From Prevotella sp. (GTDB lineage: Bacteria > Bacteroidota > Bacteroidia > Bacteroidales > Bacteroidaceae), in assembly GCA_017964785.1 (NCBI GenBank), contig JAGCRH010000134.1, positions 1 to 35,962 on the forward strand: a stretch of DNA of 35,962 bases, written 5' to 3'. Both the position numbers and the translations under genes were made by a program. Below the pieces are notes generated by a model, which worked only from the letters and a program-made list of their open reading frames with translations, searched no databases and had not been told where the DNA came from. Every line of letters begins with the position of its first letter. Position 1 is the first letter of the stretch. Of the stretch, positions 22,563 through 29,300 are shown piece after piece.

Positions 22563-23009
22563 ATGAGTAAGAGTGAAGAAAAACGGCAAAAAGACGTTAG
22601 GAGCAGCCTCATTCTGCCTAACGATGTGCAGGAGGTGCCGCGACTTGCGGAGTTCGTGGATGCTGCCTGTGAGGCGGCAGGCTTCGATATGTCGACGACC
22701 ATGCAGATGAACCTCGCTATTGAGGAGGCCGTGGTGAATGTGATGGACTATGCCTATCCCCCTGGGACTAAGGGTGATGTCTGCATTGAAACGGTGGCTG
22801 GAGAAGAGGGACTGGTCGTTACCATTTCTGATAAGGGAACGCCTTTTGATCCCACTACCCGTGGTGAGGTAGACACCACGTTATCAGCAGAGGAACGCAA
22901 TATCGGTGGTCTGGGCATCATGTTGATGCGCCGTTATATGGATAGTACCGAATATAGGCGTGAAGGCGACCGGAATATTTTGACACTCACCAAAAAACGA
23001 ACAAATTAA
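22563..23009 (+). CDS. RsbW/SpoIIAB-like anti-sigma serine kinase (HATPase_c)
   Basis: 148 aa from the ATG at 22563, which directly follows the promoter; an in-frame start 13 codons earlier precedes the -7 box and is rejected. GHKL ATPase motifs are visible: N-box MQMNLAIEEAVVNVMDYAYP (E55, N59), G1-box ISDKGTPFDP (D90, G92) and G2-box NIGGLGIMLMRRYMD. It should bind ATP and phosphorylate a STAS-domain antagonist, or hold a sigma factor or another target, in a partner-switching module. The STAS gene follows after 13 nt. No SpoIIE/RsbU-type phosphatase or sigma gene is adjacent, so the input and target are unknown. Confidence 0.88.
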   Translation: MSKSEEKRQKDVRSSLILPNDVQEVPRLAEFVDAACEAAGFDMSTTMQMNLAIEEAVVNVMDYAYPPGTKGDVCIETVAGEEGLVVTISDKGTPFDPTTRGEVDTTLSAEERNIGGLGIMLMRRYMDSTEYRREGDRNILTLTKKRTN

Positions 23010-23022
23010 AAAACAAAGAAAT

Positions 23023-23325
23023 ATGAAGACAACATTCAAAGAAGAAAACAATCAACTCGTAATGGCCTTCTTCGGACGGCTTGACACGGCAGCAGCAGTA
23101 CAGACAGAAAAAGACATGCAGGTGCTCTACAATTGTGACGGACGTGACATCGTGCTTGACTGCGACAAATTGGAGTATATCTCATCGAGTGGACTGCGCT
23201 TGTTCCTTGGTCTGCTGAAAGTAGCGAAGCCCAAAGGCAGTCGTGTCTGCATCTCCGGTCTGAGCAATGATCTGCGCCAGGTGTTCAATATGACAGGCTT
23301 TACCAACCTGTTTGAGATTATTTGA
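23023..23325 (+). CDS. STAS-domain anti-sigma factor antagonist (RsbV/SpoIIAA-like)
   Basis: 100 aa, a single STAS domain. The motif LDCDKLEYISSSGLRLFLGLLK (45-66) is the classical phosphorylation loop; S56 aligns with the serine phosphorylated in SpoIIAA. When unphosphorylated it should bind the preceding RsbW-like kinase and release the kinase's target. It is encoded immediately after the kinase and is followed by an RluA gene whose likely ATG is 17 nt downstream of this stop. Confidence 0.9.
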   Translation: MKTTFKEENNQLVMAFFGRLDTAAAVQTEKDMQVLYNCDGRDIVLDCDKLEYISSSGLRLFLGLLKVAKPKGSRVCISGLSNDLRQVFNMTGFTNLFEII

Positions 23326-23342
23326 ACGCGTCAGCCAAAACG

Positions 23343-24239
23343 ATGAGATACCACGCAGGATTCAATCGTGAGGGCGAGTATGACCACTATGTCGTAGAAG
23401 AACCGATGCCATTGTTGGAGTGGCTGTTGCAGAACGTGCAGCAGTCAAAGTCGAAGATCAAGGCGACACTTCAAGGGAGGGGCATCAAGGTGAATGGTAA
23501 AACCGTGTCGCAATTCGACTTTCCTCTGGAATGCGGCATGAAGGTGGCTGTCAGTAAGACTAAGCGCAACCAACAGGGCTTCAAGAGCCGTTGGGTGAAG
23601 ATTGTGTATGAGGACAAATGGCTGATCGTCGTGGAGAAGGCCGAGGGTATCCTCTCCATGGCGGCAGGTCATTCAACACTGAATGTGAAGTCGGTACTCG
23701 ATGACTACTTCAAGAAGTCACGTCAGAAATGTACAGCACACGTGGTACATCGGCTGGACAGGGACACCAGCGGTTTGATGGTCTATGCAAAGGATATGGA
23801 GACGGAGCAGATATTAGAGCACCATTGGCACGATATCGTATATGACCGTCGGTATGTGGCTGTTTGCTCTGGTGAGGTGATGGAGGATGATGGTACGATA
23901 GAGAATTGGTTGAAGGACAACAAAGCCTACGTGACTTATTCTTCGCCTGTGGACAATGGCGGAAAATATGCCATTACCCACTGGCATGTGCTGGCCCGTA
24001 CGGCAGAGCACTCGTTGGTGGAGTTCAAACTGGAAACAGGGCGCAAGAACCAGATTCGTGTCCACTCAGCAGATATGGGCCATCCGGTGTGTGGCGATGT
24101 GAAATACGGCAATGGAGATGATCCGCTCCACCGTCTGTGTCTGCATGCGTGGCTGTTGTGTTTCCACCATCCCGTGACGGGTGAGCCGATGGAGTTTGAG
24201 ACCCCTTTGCCGACGACGTTTAAGAAATTGTTTAAGTGA
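23343..24239 (+). CDS. RluA family RNA pseudouridine synthase
   Basis: 298 aa from the ATG at 23343; a TTG at 23322 would add seven residues and overlap the STAS stop. An S4 RNA-binding domain (about 24-72, LLEWLLQNVQQSKSKIKATL, GIKVNGKTV) precedes the catalytic domain. D139 in HRLDRDTSGLMV is the catalytic aspartate of the RluA motif. FKLETGRKNQIRVHSADMGHPVCGD is the conserved C-terminal motif. It converts specific uridines in rRNA or tRNA; the site cannot be assigned. It belongs to the same run as the partner-switch pair, though no functional link is known. Confidence 0.93.
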   Translation: MRYHAGFNREGEYDHYVVEEPMPLLEWLLQNVQQSKSKIKATLQGRGIKVNGKTVSQFDFPLECGMKVAVSKTKRNQQGFKSRWVKIVYEDKWLIVVEKAEGILSMAAGHSTLNVKSVLDDYFKKSRQKCTAHVVHRLDRDTSGLMVYAKDMETEQILEHHWHDIVYDRRYVAVCSGEVMEDDGTIENWLKDNKAYVTYSSPVDNGGKYAITHWHVLARTAEHSLVEFKLETGRKNQIRVHSADMGHPVCGDVKYGNGDDPLHRLCLHAWLLCFHHPVTGEPMEFETPLPTTFKKLFK

Positions 24240-24403
24240 TGGAGATACAGATACCCAATTTAGGTTATTACATTTTTATATTGGTGGCCATCATTGTGGC
24301 CTTCCTGATCATCAAGAAGGTAACGACGTGCTTGGTCAAGTCAATCGTGCTGATTGTGCTGGCCGCTTTGTTGGGCTATATCTATTGGATGTACCTTAGG
24401 TAG
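24239..24403 (+). CDS. Small membrane protein, 54 aa
   Basis: The ATG at 24239 overlaps the RluA stop (TGATG), and the frame runs 54 codons to TAG at 24401. Two hydrophobic helices are predicted: about 10-25 (YYIFILVAIIVAFLII) and 36-52 (IVLIVLAALLGYIYWMY), joined by KKVTTCLVK. No family is recognised. The overlap with rluA, an intact frame and a membrane-hairpin composition support a real gene. Its end overlaps the convergent HD-domain gene by 8 nt. Function unknown. Confidence 0.65.
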   Translation: MEIQIPNLGYYIFILVAIIVAFLIIKKVTTCLVKSIVLIVLAALLGYIYWMYLR

Positions 24404-25031
24404 TCTCTTCGGCAAAGATGCGCTCGAAGAATTCGCGTAGTTGGGGAGGATTGGAGATCAGGTTACGTAAATCGTTGAGATTCTTTTCATTGGGCGACTT
24501 TGGCAACCACAGTCGGATATAACCGTTGACCGAATATTTGCTGTCAAGGTGTTCCTTGAAGCGTTTCCAATGTCCTTCCTTGTCAAGTTCTGGATAATTA
24601 CTCAAACCATATTGGACGGTGCGACGGATGACCACCTCCACATCGATGTCCCTGTCGGCCTCTGCAATGATCTTTCCATAAAGACTTCGGGGGGCATGAC
24701 TGGCTGAGGCACGGTGATCCTCAACGGCTTCCTTCATAATCTTGATCTGTTCTGCAGAGAACCATTTCTTCAGTCGGTTGTCTGCTGCGAGGATTTTCCC
24801 GCCTGTGAGATGATGGATGGCCCGAGGCCCAGACATACCGAGGTCATGGTAGGCGGCAACGGTATATACCATGTTGATGTCGGCACCGGTGATCTTCACT
24901 AACTCGAGGCTGCGACGGATGACACGGGTGACGTGCTCCAGGTTGTGGGCACGGTCGAATTCGGCATATTTGGGGAGAATCTTAGTCTCGATGAACTCTA
25001 CCAAATCAAGGCTTGGGGTGTTGCTGATCAT
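24396..25031 (-). CDS. HD-domain phosphohydrolase
   Basis: 211 aa from the ATG at 25031; a TTG at 25055 lies inside the -7 box and is rejected. HD-superfamily metal ligands are visible: H33 in HNLEHVTRV, H62-D63 in AAYHDLG, H106 in EDHR and D126 in IAEADRD. The order fits a small soluble HD hydrolase (often nucleotide or phosphate-ester substrates). The C-terminal part (LDSKYSVNGYIRLWLPKSPNEKNL) is typical of a Bacteroidetes/Firmicutes subfamily annotated only as HD domain protein. The substrate is unknown. It is divergent from menA with interleaved promoters. Confidence 0.85.
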   Translation of the reverse strand: MISNTPSLDLVEFIETKILPKYAEFDRAHNLEHVTRVIRRSLELVKITGADINMVYTVAAYHDLGMSGPRAIHHLTGGKILAADNRLKKWFSAEQIKIMKEAVEDHRASASHAPRSLYGKIIAEADRDIDVEVVIRRTVQYGLSNYPELDKEGHWKRFKEHLDSKYSVNGYIRLWLPKSPNEKNLNDLRNLISNPPQLREFFERIFAEETT

Positions 25032-25048
25032 AAAAAGTTGGCTTATTT

Positions 25049-25084
25049 GTTGCAAAATTACGAAATTCTCCGTATTTTTGCAAG
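25049..25084. promoter_or_regulatory. Interleaved divergent promoters of the HD gene and menA
   Basis: Rightward: GTTG (25049-25052), 20 nt, TATTTTTG (25073-25080). Leftward, on the minus strand: CTTG (25081-25084), 20 nt, TAATTTTG (25053-25060). The -7 box of each promoter abuts the -33 box of the other, so both occupy the same 36 bp and polymerase should be able to use only one at a time. Confidence 0.65.
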
Positions 25085-25090
25085 CAAATA

Positions 25091-26014
25091 ATGAAAAATA
25101 TGAAAGAAGAAACCAGAATCAAGACAGATTCATTAAAAGCGTGGCTGTTGGCAGCACGTCCCAAGACACTTTCTGGCGCTGCTGTACCTGTGATGATAGG
25201 TGTGTCGTTAGCCTATACCGATGCACCTCTGTATGGGGATGATGTGTTCAGTTGGACGGCAGCATTATTGTGTCTGCTCTTTGCCTTCACCATGCAGATC
25301 GATGCGAACTTCATCAATGACTTCTTTGATTTTGCCAACGGCACCGATAACAATGAGACCCGTTTAGGGCCTCGGAGAGCCTGTGCACAGGGATGGGTGA
25401 AACTCGACTCGATGAAGCGAGCCATAGCCCTTACCACTTGTCTGGCCTGTATCATCGGACTGCCCTTGGTTTGGTATGGCGGACTGGAGATGATTCTCAT
25501 AGGTATCATCTGTGTGGTGTTTTGTTTTCTCTATACCACCCATTTTTCCTATTCAGGGTTGGGCGATGTGCTGGTACTCGTGTTTTTCGGTATCGTACCG
25601 GTATGTACCTCTTACTATCTCCAATTGCACACGGTGACGTGGGAGGCGTTTTTGGCTTCACTGGCCTGCGGACTGGTGATAGATGCCCTGCTGATCGTGA
25701 ATAATTTCCGTGATCGCGATACAGACAAGGAGGCTGGCAAAAACACGATTATCGTGCGTCTGGGAGCCAAGGCTGGTCTACAACTCTATTTGGGTGTGGG
25801 TGTGAGTGCCATGATCTTAAGCGGTACTTTCTGGATGAACGGTCATCCGTTGGCGTTCTTTCTGCCATTTATTTATTTCATCCTTCATGTATTTACTTAT
25901 CTGAAAATCAAGCGCATCGATAAAGGAAAGGCACTAAACCTCTGTTTGGGGGAGACGGCACGAAATATCTTTATTTACGGCCTCTGCGTGACAGCAGGTC
26001 TGCTGCTGATCTAG
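25091..26014 (+). CDS. menA: 1,4-dihydroxy-2-naphthoate polyprenyltransferase (UbiA family)
   Basis: 307 aa integral membrane protein with about eight or nine helices. It attaches the polyprenyl chain to 1,4-dihydroxy-2-naphthoate to give demethylmenaquinone. The start KAWLLAARPKTLSGAAVPVMIG is typical of MenA. The prenyl-diphosphate/Mg motifs are NDFFDFANGTD (76-86) and NNFRDRDTDKEAGKNT. RLGPRRACAQGWV after the first motif is characteristic. Menaquinone is the expected quinone of this group. It stands apart from other men genes. The CTAG at 26011-26014 holds its stop codon and that of the convergent porin. Confidence 0.93.
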   Translation: MKNMKEETRIKTDSLKAWLLAARPKTLSGAAVPVMIGVSLAYTDAPLYGDDVFSWTAALLCLLFAFTMQIDANFINDFFDFANGTDNNETRLGPRRACAQGWVKLDSMKRAIALTTCLACIIGLPLVWYGGLEMILIGIICVVFCFLYTTHFSYSGLGDVLVLVFFGIVPVCTSYYLQLHTVTWEAFLASLACGLVIDALLIVNNFRDRDTDKEAGKNTIIVRLGAKAGLQLYLGVGVSAMILSGTFWMNGHPLAFFLPFIYFILHVFTYLKIKRIDKGKALNLCLGETARNIFIYGLCVTAGLLLI

Positions 26015-28383
26015 TTAAAGAAAGGCCACGAAACGCCGAAATGCATCACGCTGCCATTGACGGGATAGTGGGGAGTAAGGAATTTCATGTGGTTAGCCTT
26101 GCCGTCTAGCACATTGCTCATCATCACGAAGAAACGCACGCCTTTCAGTTTCATGTTGGCATAGACATCCATGAAGGGATAGCCGCCCAGTTCCACACGA
26201 CTCTTACTATTCTGCTGAACAGCAAATTGGTTGATCATCGGACAGAAGTCGGGAGCATCGTATTGCGTGAAGTAGGTGGCATCAGCACCAAGTTCCACAT
26301 CAAGCACTTTGGCAATCCTGAATTTCAGATAGAGGTTGGAGAAGAAGTTCCAGGCAGGCAGGGGGAGTGCCTCTTTGTTGCTGGCGTTCTGATAAGTCAC
26401 GATATTCTCCCAGTTCAGGGGACCTAAGCGGAAGTTCTGATGCAGTTGGGCCGTGAGGATGTTGATATTGCCAGACTCCTGATAGATGCCTGCTGTCATA
26501 TTGGTGCGAGCAGATGTCGTCGCATCGTAACTCATGCCGAAATACGTGTAGTTCTGTATCTCTTCCACAGCCACACGCAGTTTGGTGTCAGTCTTCTCGT
26601 AGGAGAAGAACCCCTCAATACGGGTACGTGTCTCCATCGACAAGTCATCACGATCCCACCAGATATATTTGGAGTGATATTTACGTTGGTAGAAGGTGGG
26701 ATTCAATCGGTGGAAATAAGCGTTGGCGGCCAGTCGGACGGTATCTCCGAAAAGACGGAAGTTCAAGTCGGTGCCGAAATCGAGTTTCAATTGTCCGGCA
26801 TCTTCTCCAACCACCCATACCTCTGCCTGCGCCTTGAAATGGAGGGTCTTGCCCTGTGTCTTGTTGATGAGTCCGCCCACGCTGATGTTATTCTCGCTCC
26901 ATGAGCGTTGATAAGATGAGTCTGTGTTCTCCAGAAGGTCAGGCATCTTGTATTTCCGGTGTTCGTGGGTGACGAATCCTTTCAGACCGGCCTTCATGTA
27001 TTTGTTGAAGCCTTCGAGCAGGGCAATGCCGAGCGTGTTCTTGATTTGTAGGTGCTTCGTCTCGTCGTAGATGGAGTCATTGCCGTATTTCTGTCCCCAG
27101 TTGTAATAACTGCTGTTCAGATAATAGTCGTTAGGCGTATTATAGGCCAGATATGTACGTGTATAGTTGTGCAGTTCCAACGTGTGGATAAAACTGGTGA
27201 CGGGCACATACTCTTTCTTCATCGTGGCATCGATGGAGTCCTGAATGGCCTGGGCACGGTTCAGACTGTCGATGGCAGCCTGACCTGCCACTTGGATACG
27301 GGTGGTGTCTGCGGCCAAAGCCAGAGAATCCGTCTTGGCTTTCGGTTCACTACCTACAATGGCTGCACCTGCCGGACGTCCTTTGGGGGCAGTCGATTTC
27401 TCGTCGAGACCCTTCAACTGATTGTCCTGCTTCTCCTTTTCCCTTTCCTTCTCTTTCTTCGATGCTTCTGCAAACTGACGGGCTTTCAGTTCCTCTTCAG
27501 TCATTTTCACTTTGCGGTAGAAACCTACGTTGTAACGGTGACTGAGGAAAATGTGCTGGTTGTCATTGCGGTTCCAGTTTTGTTTAAGTACCGTCGGAAT
27601 TTCGTTCTCTTCATAGTCGTCTTGAAATGATTCGGGATGTTTGATGTATTCGTCATCAGTAATACCACCATTTTCTGTTGCTTTCTGGTGATTGGTGGAG
27701 AGAAGAACGTGCATCTGGTACCGGTCGCCTATGTATGAGCCGAAGAGGGTTCCGTTGAAATGCGATACGCTCTGATTATTGAAATAGCCTCGTGCATAGT
27801 CGTAGTTCAGGTCGAAACCGAAGCCGAGCCGCTTGTTGGCATTCACTGCAAATTTGGCACTGAAGCGGTCTTCGCCGTTTTGCTTGTCACCACAGTTGTC
27901 ATAAGTGACACACGTATAGGGCGAGAGCGTGTTCATGAAAAGGAACTCATCAGGTTGTTTGAAGAAGAAACTATAGGGGTCTGTGAAGATGAACGAACTG
28001 TTCTCGCGACGGTCTATGAAGATGCGGTTCTGACGGGCAGTATAGTTGTTGCCGAGGGTATTGTATTCACCGTAGAAGCCTGTATTGAACGTGGTGTTCA
28101 CAAACAGATGATGTACAGTGTCAGGAGTGGCGGGGATAATGTCGCCGAACTTCCGGTCAATCGTCCAAGAATAATGTCCTTTGGGTATCTCCTTATTTTT
28201 GGTGGTGTCGTTGCTGTTCTTGTTGAAATTCCTGTTGTCAGAGCGTTGTGTGATGTTGCCGTTCTCGTCTATCTGATTGAAGGTACGGTTGTCCTGAGCG
28301 AAAGAAGTGAGAAATGATAAGTGAAAAGTGATAAGTACCCCTATCACCTTTACCATCCATCCAGTTATTTTCCTATTCCTCAT
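26011..28383 (-). CDS. Putative porin (Porin_10 family)
   Basis: 790 aa from the ATG at 28383; a GTG three codons earlier overlaps the stop of the gene upstream and is an alternative. The signal peptide ends in LSFLTSFAQ/D near residue 30, and its core is encoded by a heptamer array (28309-28336). After a polar linker, the body is an aromatic-rich barrel: FVNTTFNTGFYGEYNTLGNNY, SAKFAVNANKRLGFGFDLNYDY, ending with VMHFGVSWPFFN. Unusual is a charged, low-complexity segment at about 300-390 (EEELKARQFAEASKKEKERE onward, then AAADTTRIQ-like Ala/Asp/Thr-rich sequence) that should form a periplasmic or surface loop. It is the last gene of a three-gene operon. Confidence 0.82.
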   Translation of the reverse strand: MRNRKITGWMVKVIGVLITFHLSFLTSFAQDNRTFNQIDENGNITQRSDNRNFNKNSNDTTKNKEIPKGHYSWTIDRKFGDIIPATPDTVHHLFVNTTFNTGFYGEYNTLGNNYTARQNRIFIDRRENSSFIFTDPYSFFFKQPDEFLFMNTLSPYTCVTYDNCGDKQNGEDRFSAKFAVNANKRLGFGFDLNYDYARGYFNNQSVSHFNGTLFGSYIGDRYQMHVLLSTNHQKATENGGITDDEYIKHPESFQDDYEENEIPTVLKQNWNRNDNQHIFLSHRYNVGFYRKVKMTEEELKARQFAEASKKEKEREKEKQDNQLKGLDEKSTAPKGRPAGAAIVGSEPKAKTDSLALAADTTRIQVAGQAAIDSLNRAQAIQDSIDATMKKEYVPVTSFIHTLELHNYTRTYLAYNTPNDYYLNSSYYNWGQKYGNDSIYDETKHLQIKNTLGIALLEGFNKYMKAGLKGFVTHEHRKYKMPDLLENTDSSYQRSWSENNISVGGLINKTQGKTLHFKAQAEVWVVGEDAGQLKLDFGTDLNFRLFGDTVRLAANAYFHRLNPTFYQRKYHSKYIWWDRDDLSMETRTRIEGFFSYEKTDTKLRVAVEEIQNYTYFGMSYDATTSARTNMTAGIYQESGNINILTAQLHQNFRLGPLNWENIVTYQNASNKEALPLPAWNFFSNLYLKFRIAKVLDVELGADATYFTQYDAPDFCPMINQFAVQQNSKSRVELGGYPFMDVYANMKLKGVRFFVMMSNVLDGKANHMKFLTPHYPVNGSVMHFGVSWPFFN
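28309..28336. repeat. Heptamer array inside the porin signal-peptide codons
   Basis: GAGAAAT, GATAAGT, GAAAAGT and GATAAGT are adjacent 7-mers. On the coding strand they give ACTTATC/ACTTTTC-type units and encode LITFHLSFLTSF. Gain or loss of one unit would shift the reading frame of the porin. Confidence 0.7.
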
Positions 28384-28391
28384 GCTTCCCA

Positions 28392-28556
28392 CTACTTAAT
28401 CATGCGCAGCGACGACTCGGCAATCTTAAAGCACATGGAAATCAAAATGATATATGTGCCCACCGTCCTGTCCTTGGTGAGATACCAGATCACGCCAATG
28501 ACGGCTCCAATCATAAAGATGAGATTCAGCCAATTGCGTATCTTGTCTTTATTCAT
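28392..28556 (-). CDS. Small membrane protein, 54 aa
   Basis: The ATG at 28556 overlaps the stop of the DUF4468 gene (ATGA), and the frame ends with TAG at 28392, where a GTG alternative start of the porin begins. The sequence starts MNKDKIRNWLNLIFMIGAVI; helices are likely at about 9-25 and 33-45 (VGTYIILISMCFKI), with a short basic end. No family is recognised. Tight overlaps on both sides make it likely to be translated. It probably works with, or in the same membrane as, its operon neighbours (inference). Confidence 0.7.
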   Translation of the reverse strand: MNKDKIRNWLNLIFMIGAVIGVIWYLTKDRTVGTYIILISMCFKIAESSLRMIK

Positions 28557-29173
28557 TTCTGGTCGTTCAGTAGTGTGTTGAACTTATTGAAGATGAAGTC
28601 CTTGCGGTCAATGGTCTTACGACGGAACTTACCGGAGAGCGGCAGGAGTTTGGTGTGCTTCTTATTCACACAGTACTTGTCTGTAATCCATTGTTCTGCT
28701 ACGTAGCGTATGGGGTCGCGCTCCACGTCATAGTCGTATGTGATGCGGGTTAGCCTGACATCTGCCTTGCCGTCGGCACAATCGACGATGATCTGGTAGT
28801 TGAAGATGGTCTGGTCGAGCGAGAGGGCGGCTTTCTTGAAAACGAGCCATTCGTGGTAGACGGCTCCTATCTCATGTTTCTCAGCGTCCTTGAGGGCTAC
28901 GACACTGTTCTTTTCCTGATTCGGTTCTTGTGTCATCTTCTCCATCTGAGCCAGCAGGATGTCGTAGATCTGCTGGGCCGATTTGCCAGGGGCTTGGATG
29001 GTTGTCTTCCAGCACACCTTTCCGTCAATGACGGGTACAGCATTCTCCACCAGATACTTGGCATCTTTGTTCTGCTTCGAGACTGGTTCCTGTTCTGTTC
29101 TCTCCCAAGTGTTGTCTTGTGCTGAGGCCAGCATGGGCATAGCCATCAGCAGGGCTATCAGAATTTGTTTCAT
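28553..29173 (-). CDS. Exported DUF4468 domain protein
   Basis: 206 aa with a signal peptide (1-18, MKQILIALLMAMPMLASA, cleavage before Q). The mature part matches the DUF4468 pattern (TBP-like fold): YLVENAVPVIDGKVCWKTTIQAPGKSAQQIY near the start, then HEWLVFKKAALSLDQTIFNYQIIVDCADGKADVRLTRITYDY, and YVAEQWITDKYCVNKKHTKL toward the end. The family is common in Bacteroidetes as exported proteins of unknown function. It is the first gene of the operon with the 54-aa protein and the porin. Confidence 0.8.
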   Translation of the reverse strand: MKQILIALLMAMPMLASAQDNTWERTEQEPVSKQNKDAKYLVENAVPVIDGKVCWKTTIQAPGKSAQQIYDILLAQMEKMTQEPNQEKNSVVALKDAEKHEIGAVYHEWLVFKKAALSLDQTIFNYQIIVDCADGKADVRLTRITYDYDVERDPIRYVAEQWITDKYCVNKKHTKLLPLSGKFRRKTIDRKDFIFNKFNTLLNDQK

Positions 29174-29200
29174 TTTTACTTTGATTTATAATTATGGGTG

Positions 29201-29208
29201 CAAAGGTA
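29201..29208 (-). promoter_or_regulatory. Promoter -7 box of the DUF4468-porin operon
   Basis: TACCTTTG on the minus strand, about 30 nt before the ATG at 29173. The -33 position falls inside the AAAAGTG heptamer array and reads CTTT instead of TTTG, so array length could set the promoter spacing. Confidence 0.65.
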
Positions 29209-29213
29209 CGAAT

Positions 29214-29234
29214 AAAAGTGAAAAGTGAAAAGTG
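29214..29234. repeat. Three AAAAGTG heptamers upstream of the DUF4468 promoter
   Basis: Exact copies at 29214-29220, 29221-29227 and 29228-29234. They cover the spacer and -33 region of the leftward promoter at 29201-29208. Confidence 0.8.
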
Positions 29235-29258
29235 AATAATTTGCTGCCGCTCTACATT

Positions 29259-29300
29259 TATTAACGATTAACTATTCACTCTTAACTATTCGTTATTCAC
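29259..29300. repeat. Six-unit heptamer array at the uvrB stop codon
   Basis: On the minus strand, starting at the last base of the uvrB stop, six phased units follow: GTGAATA, ACGAATA, GTTAAGA, GTGAATA, GTTAATC, GTTAATA. There is no GC-rich hairpin here, so termination after uvrB is not explained by an intrinsic terminator. Confidence 0.7.
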
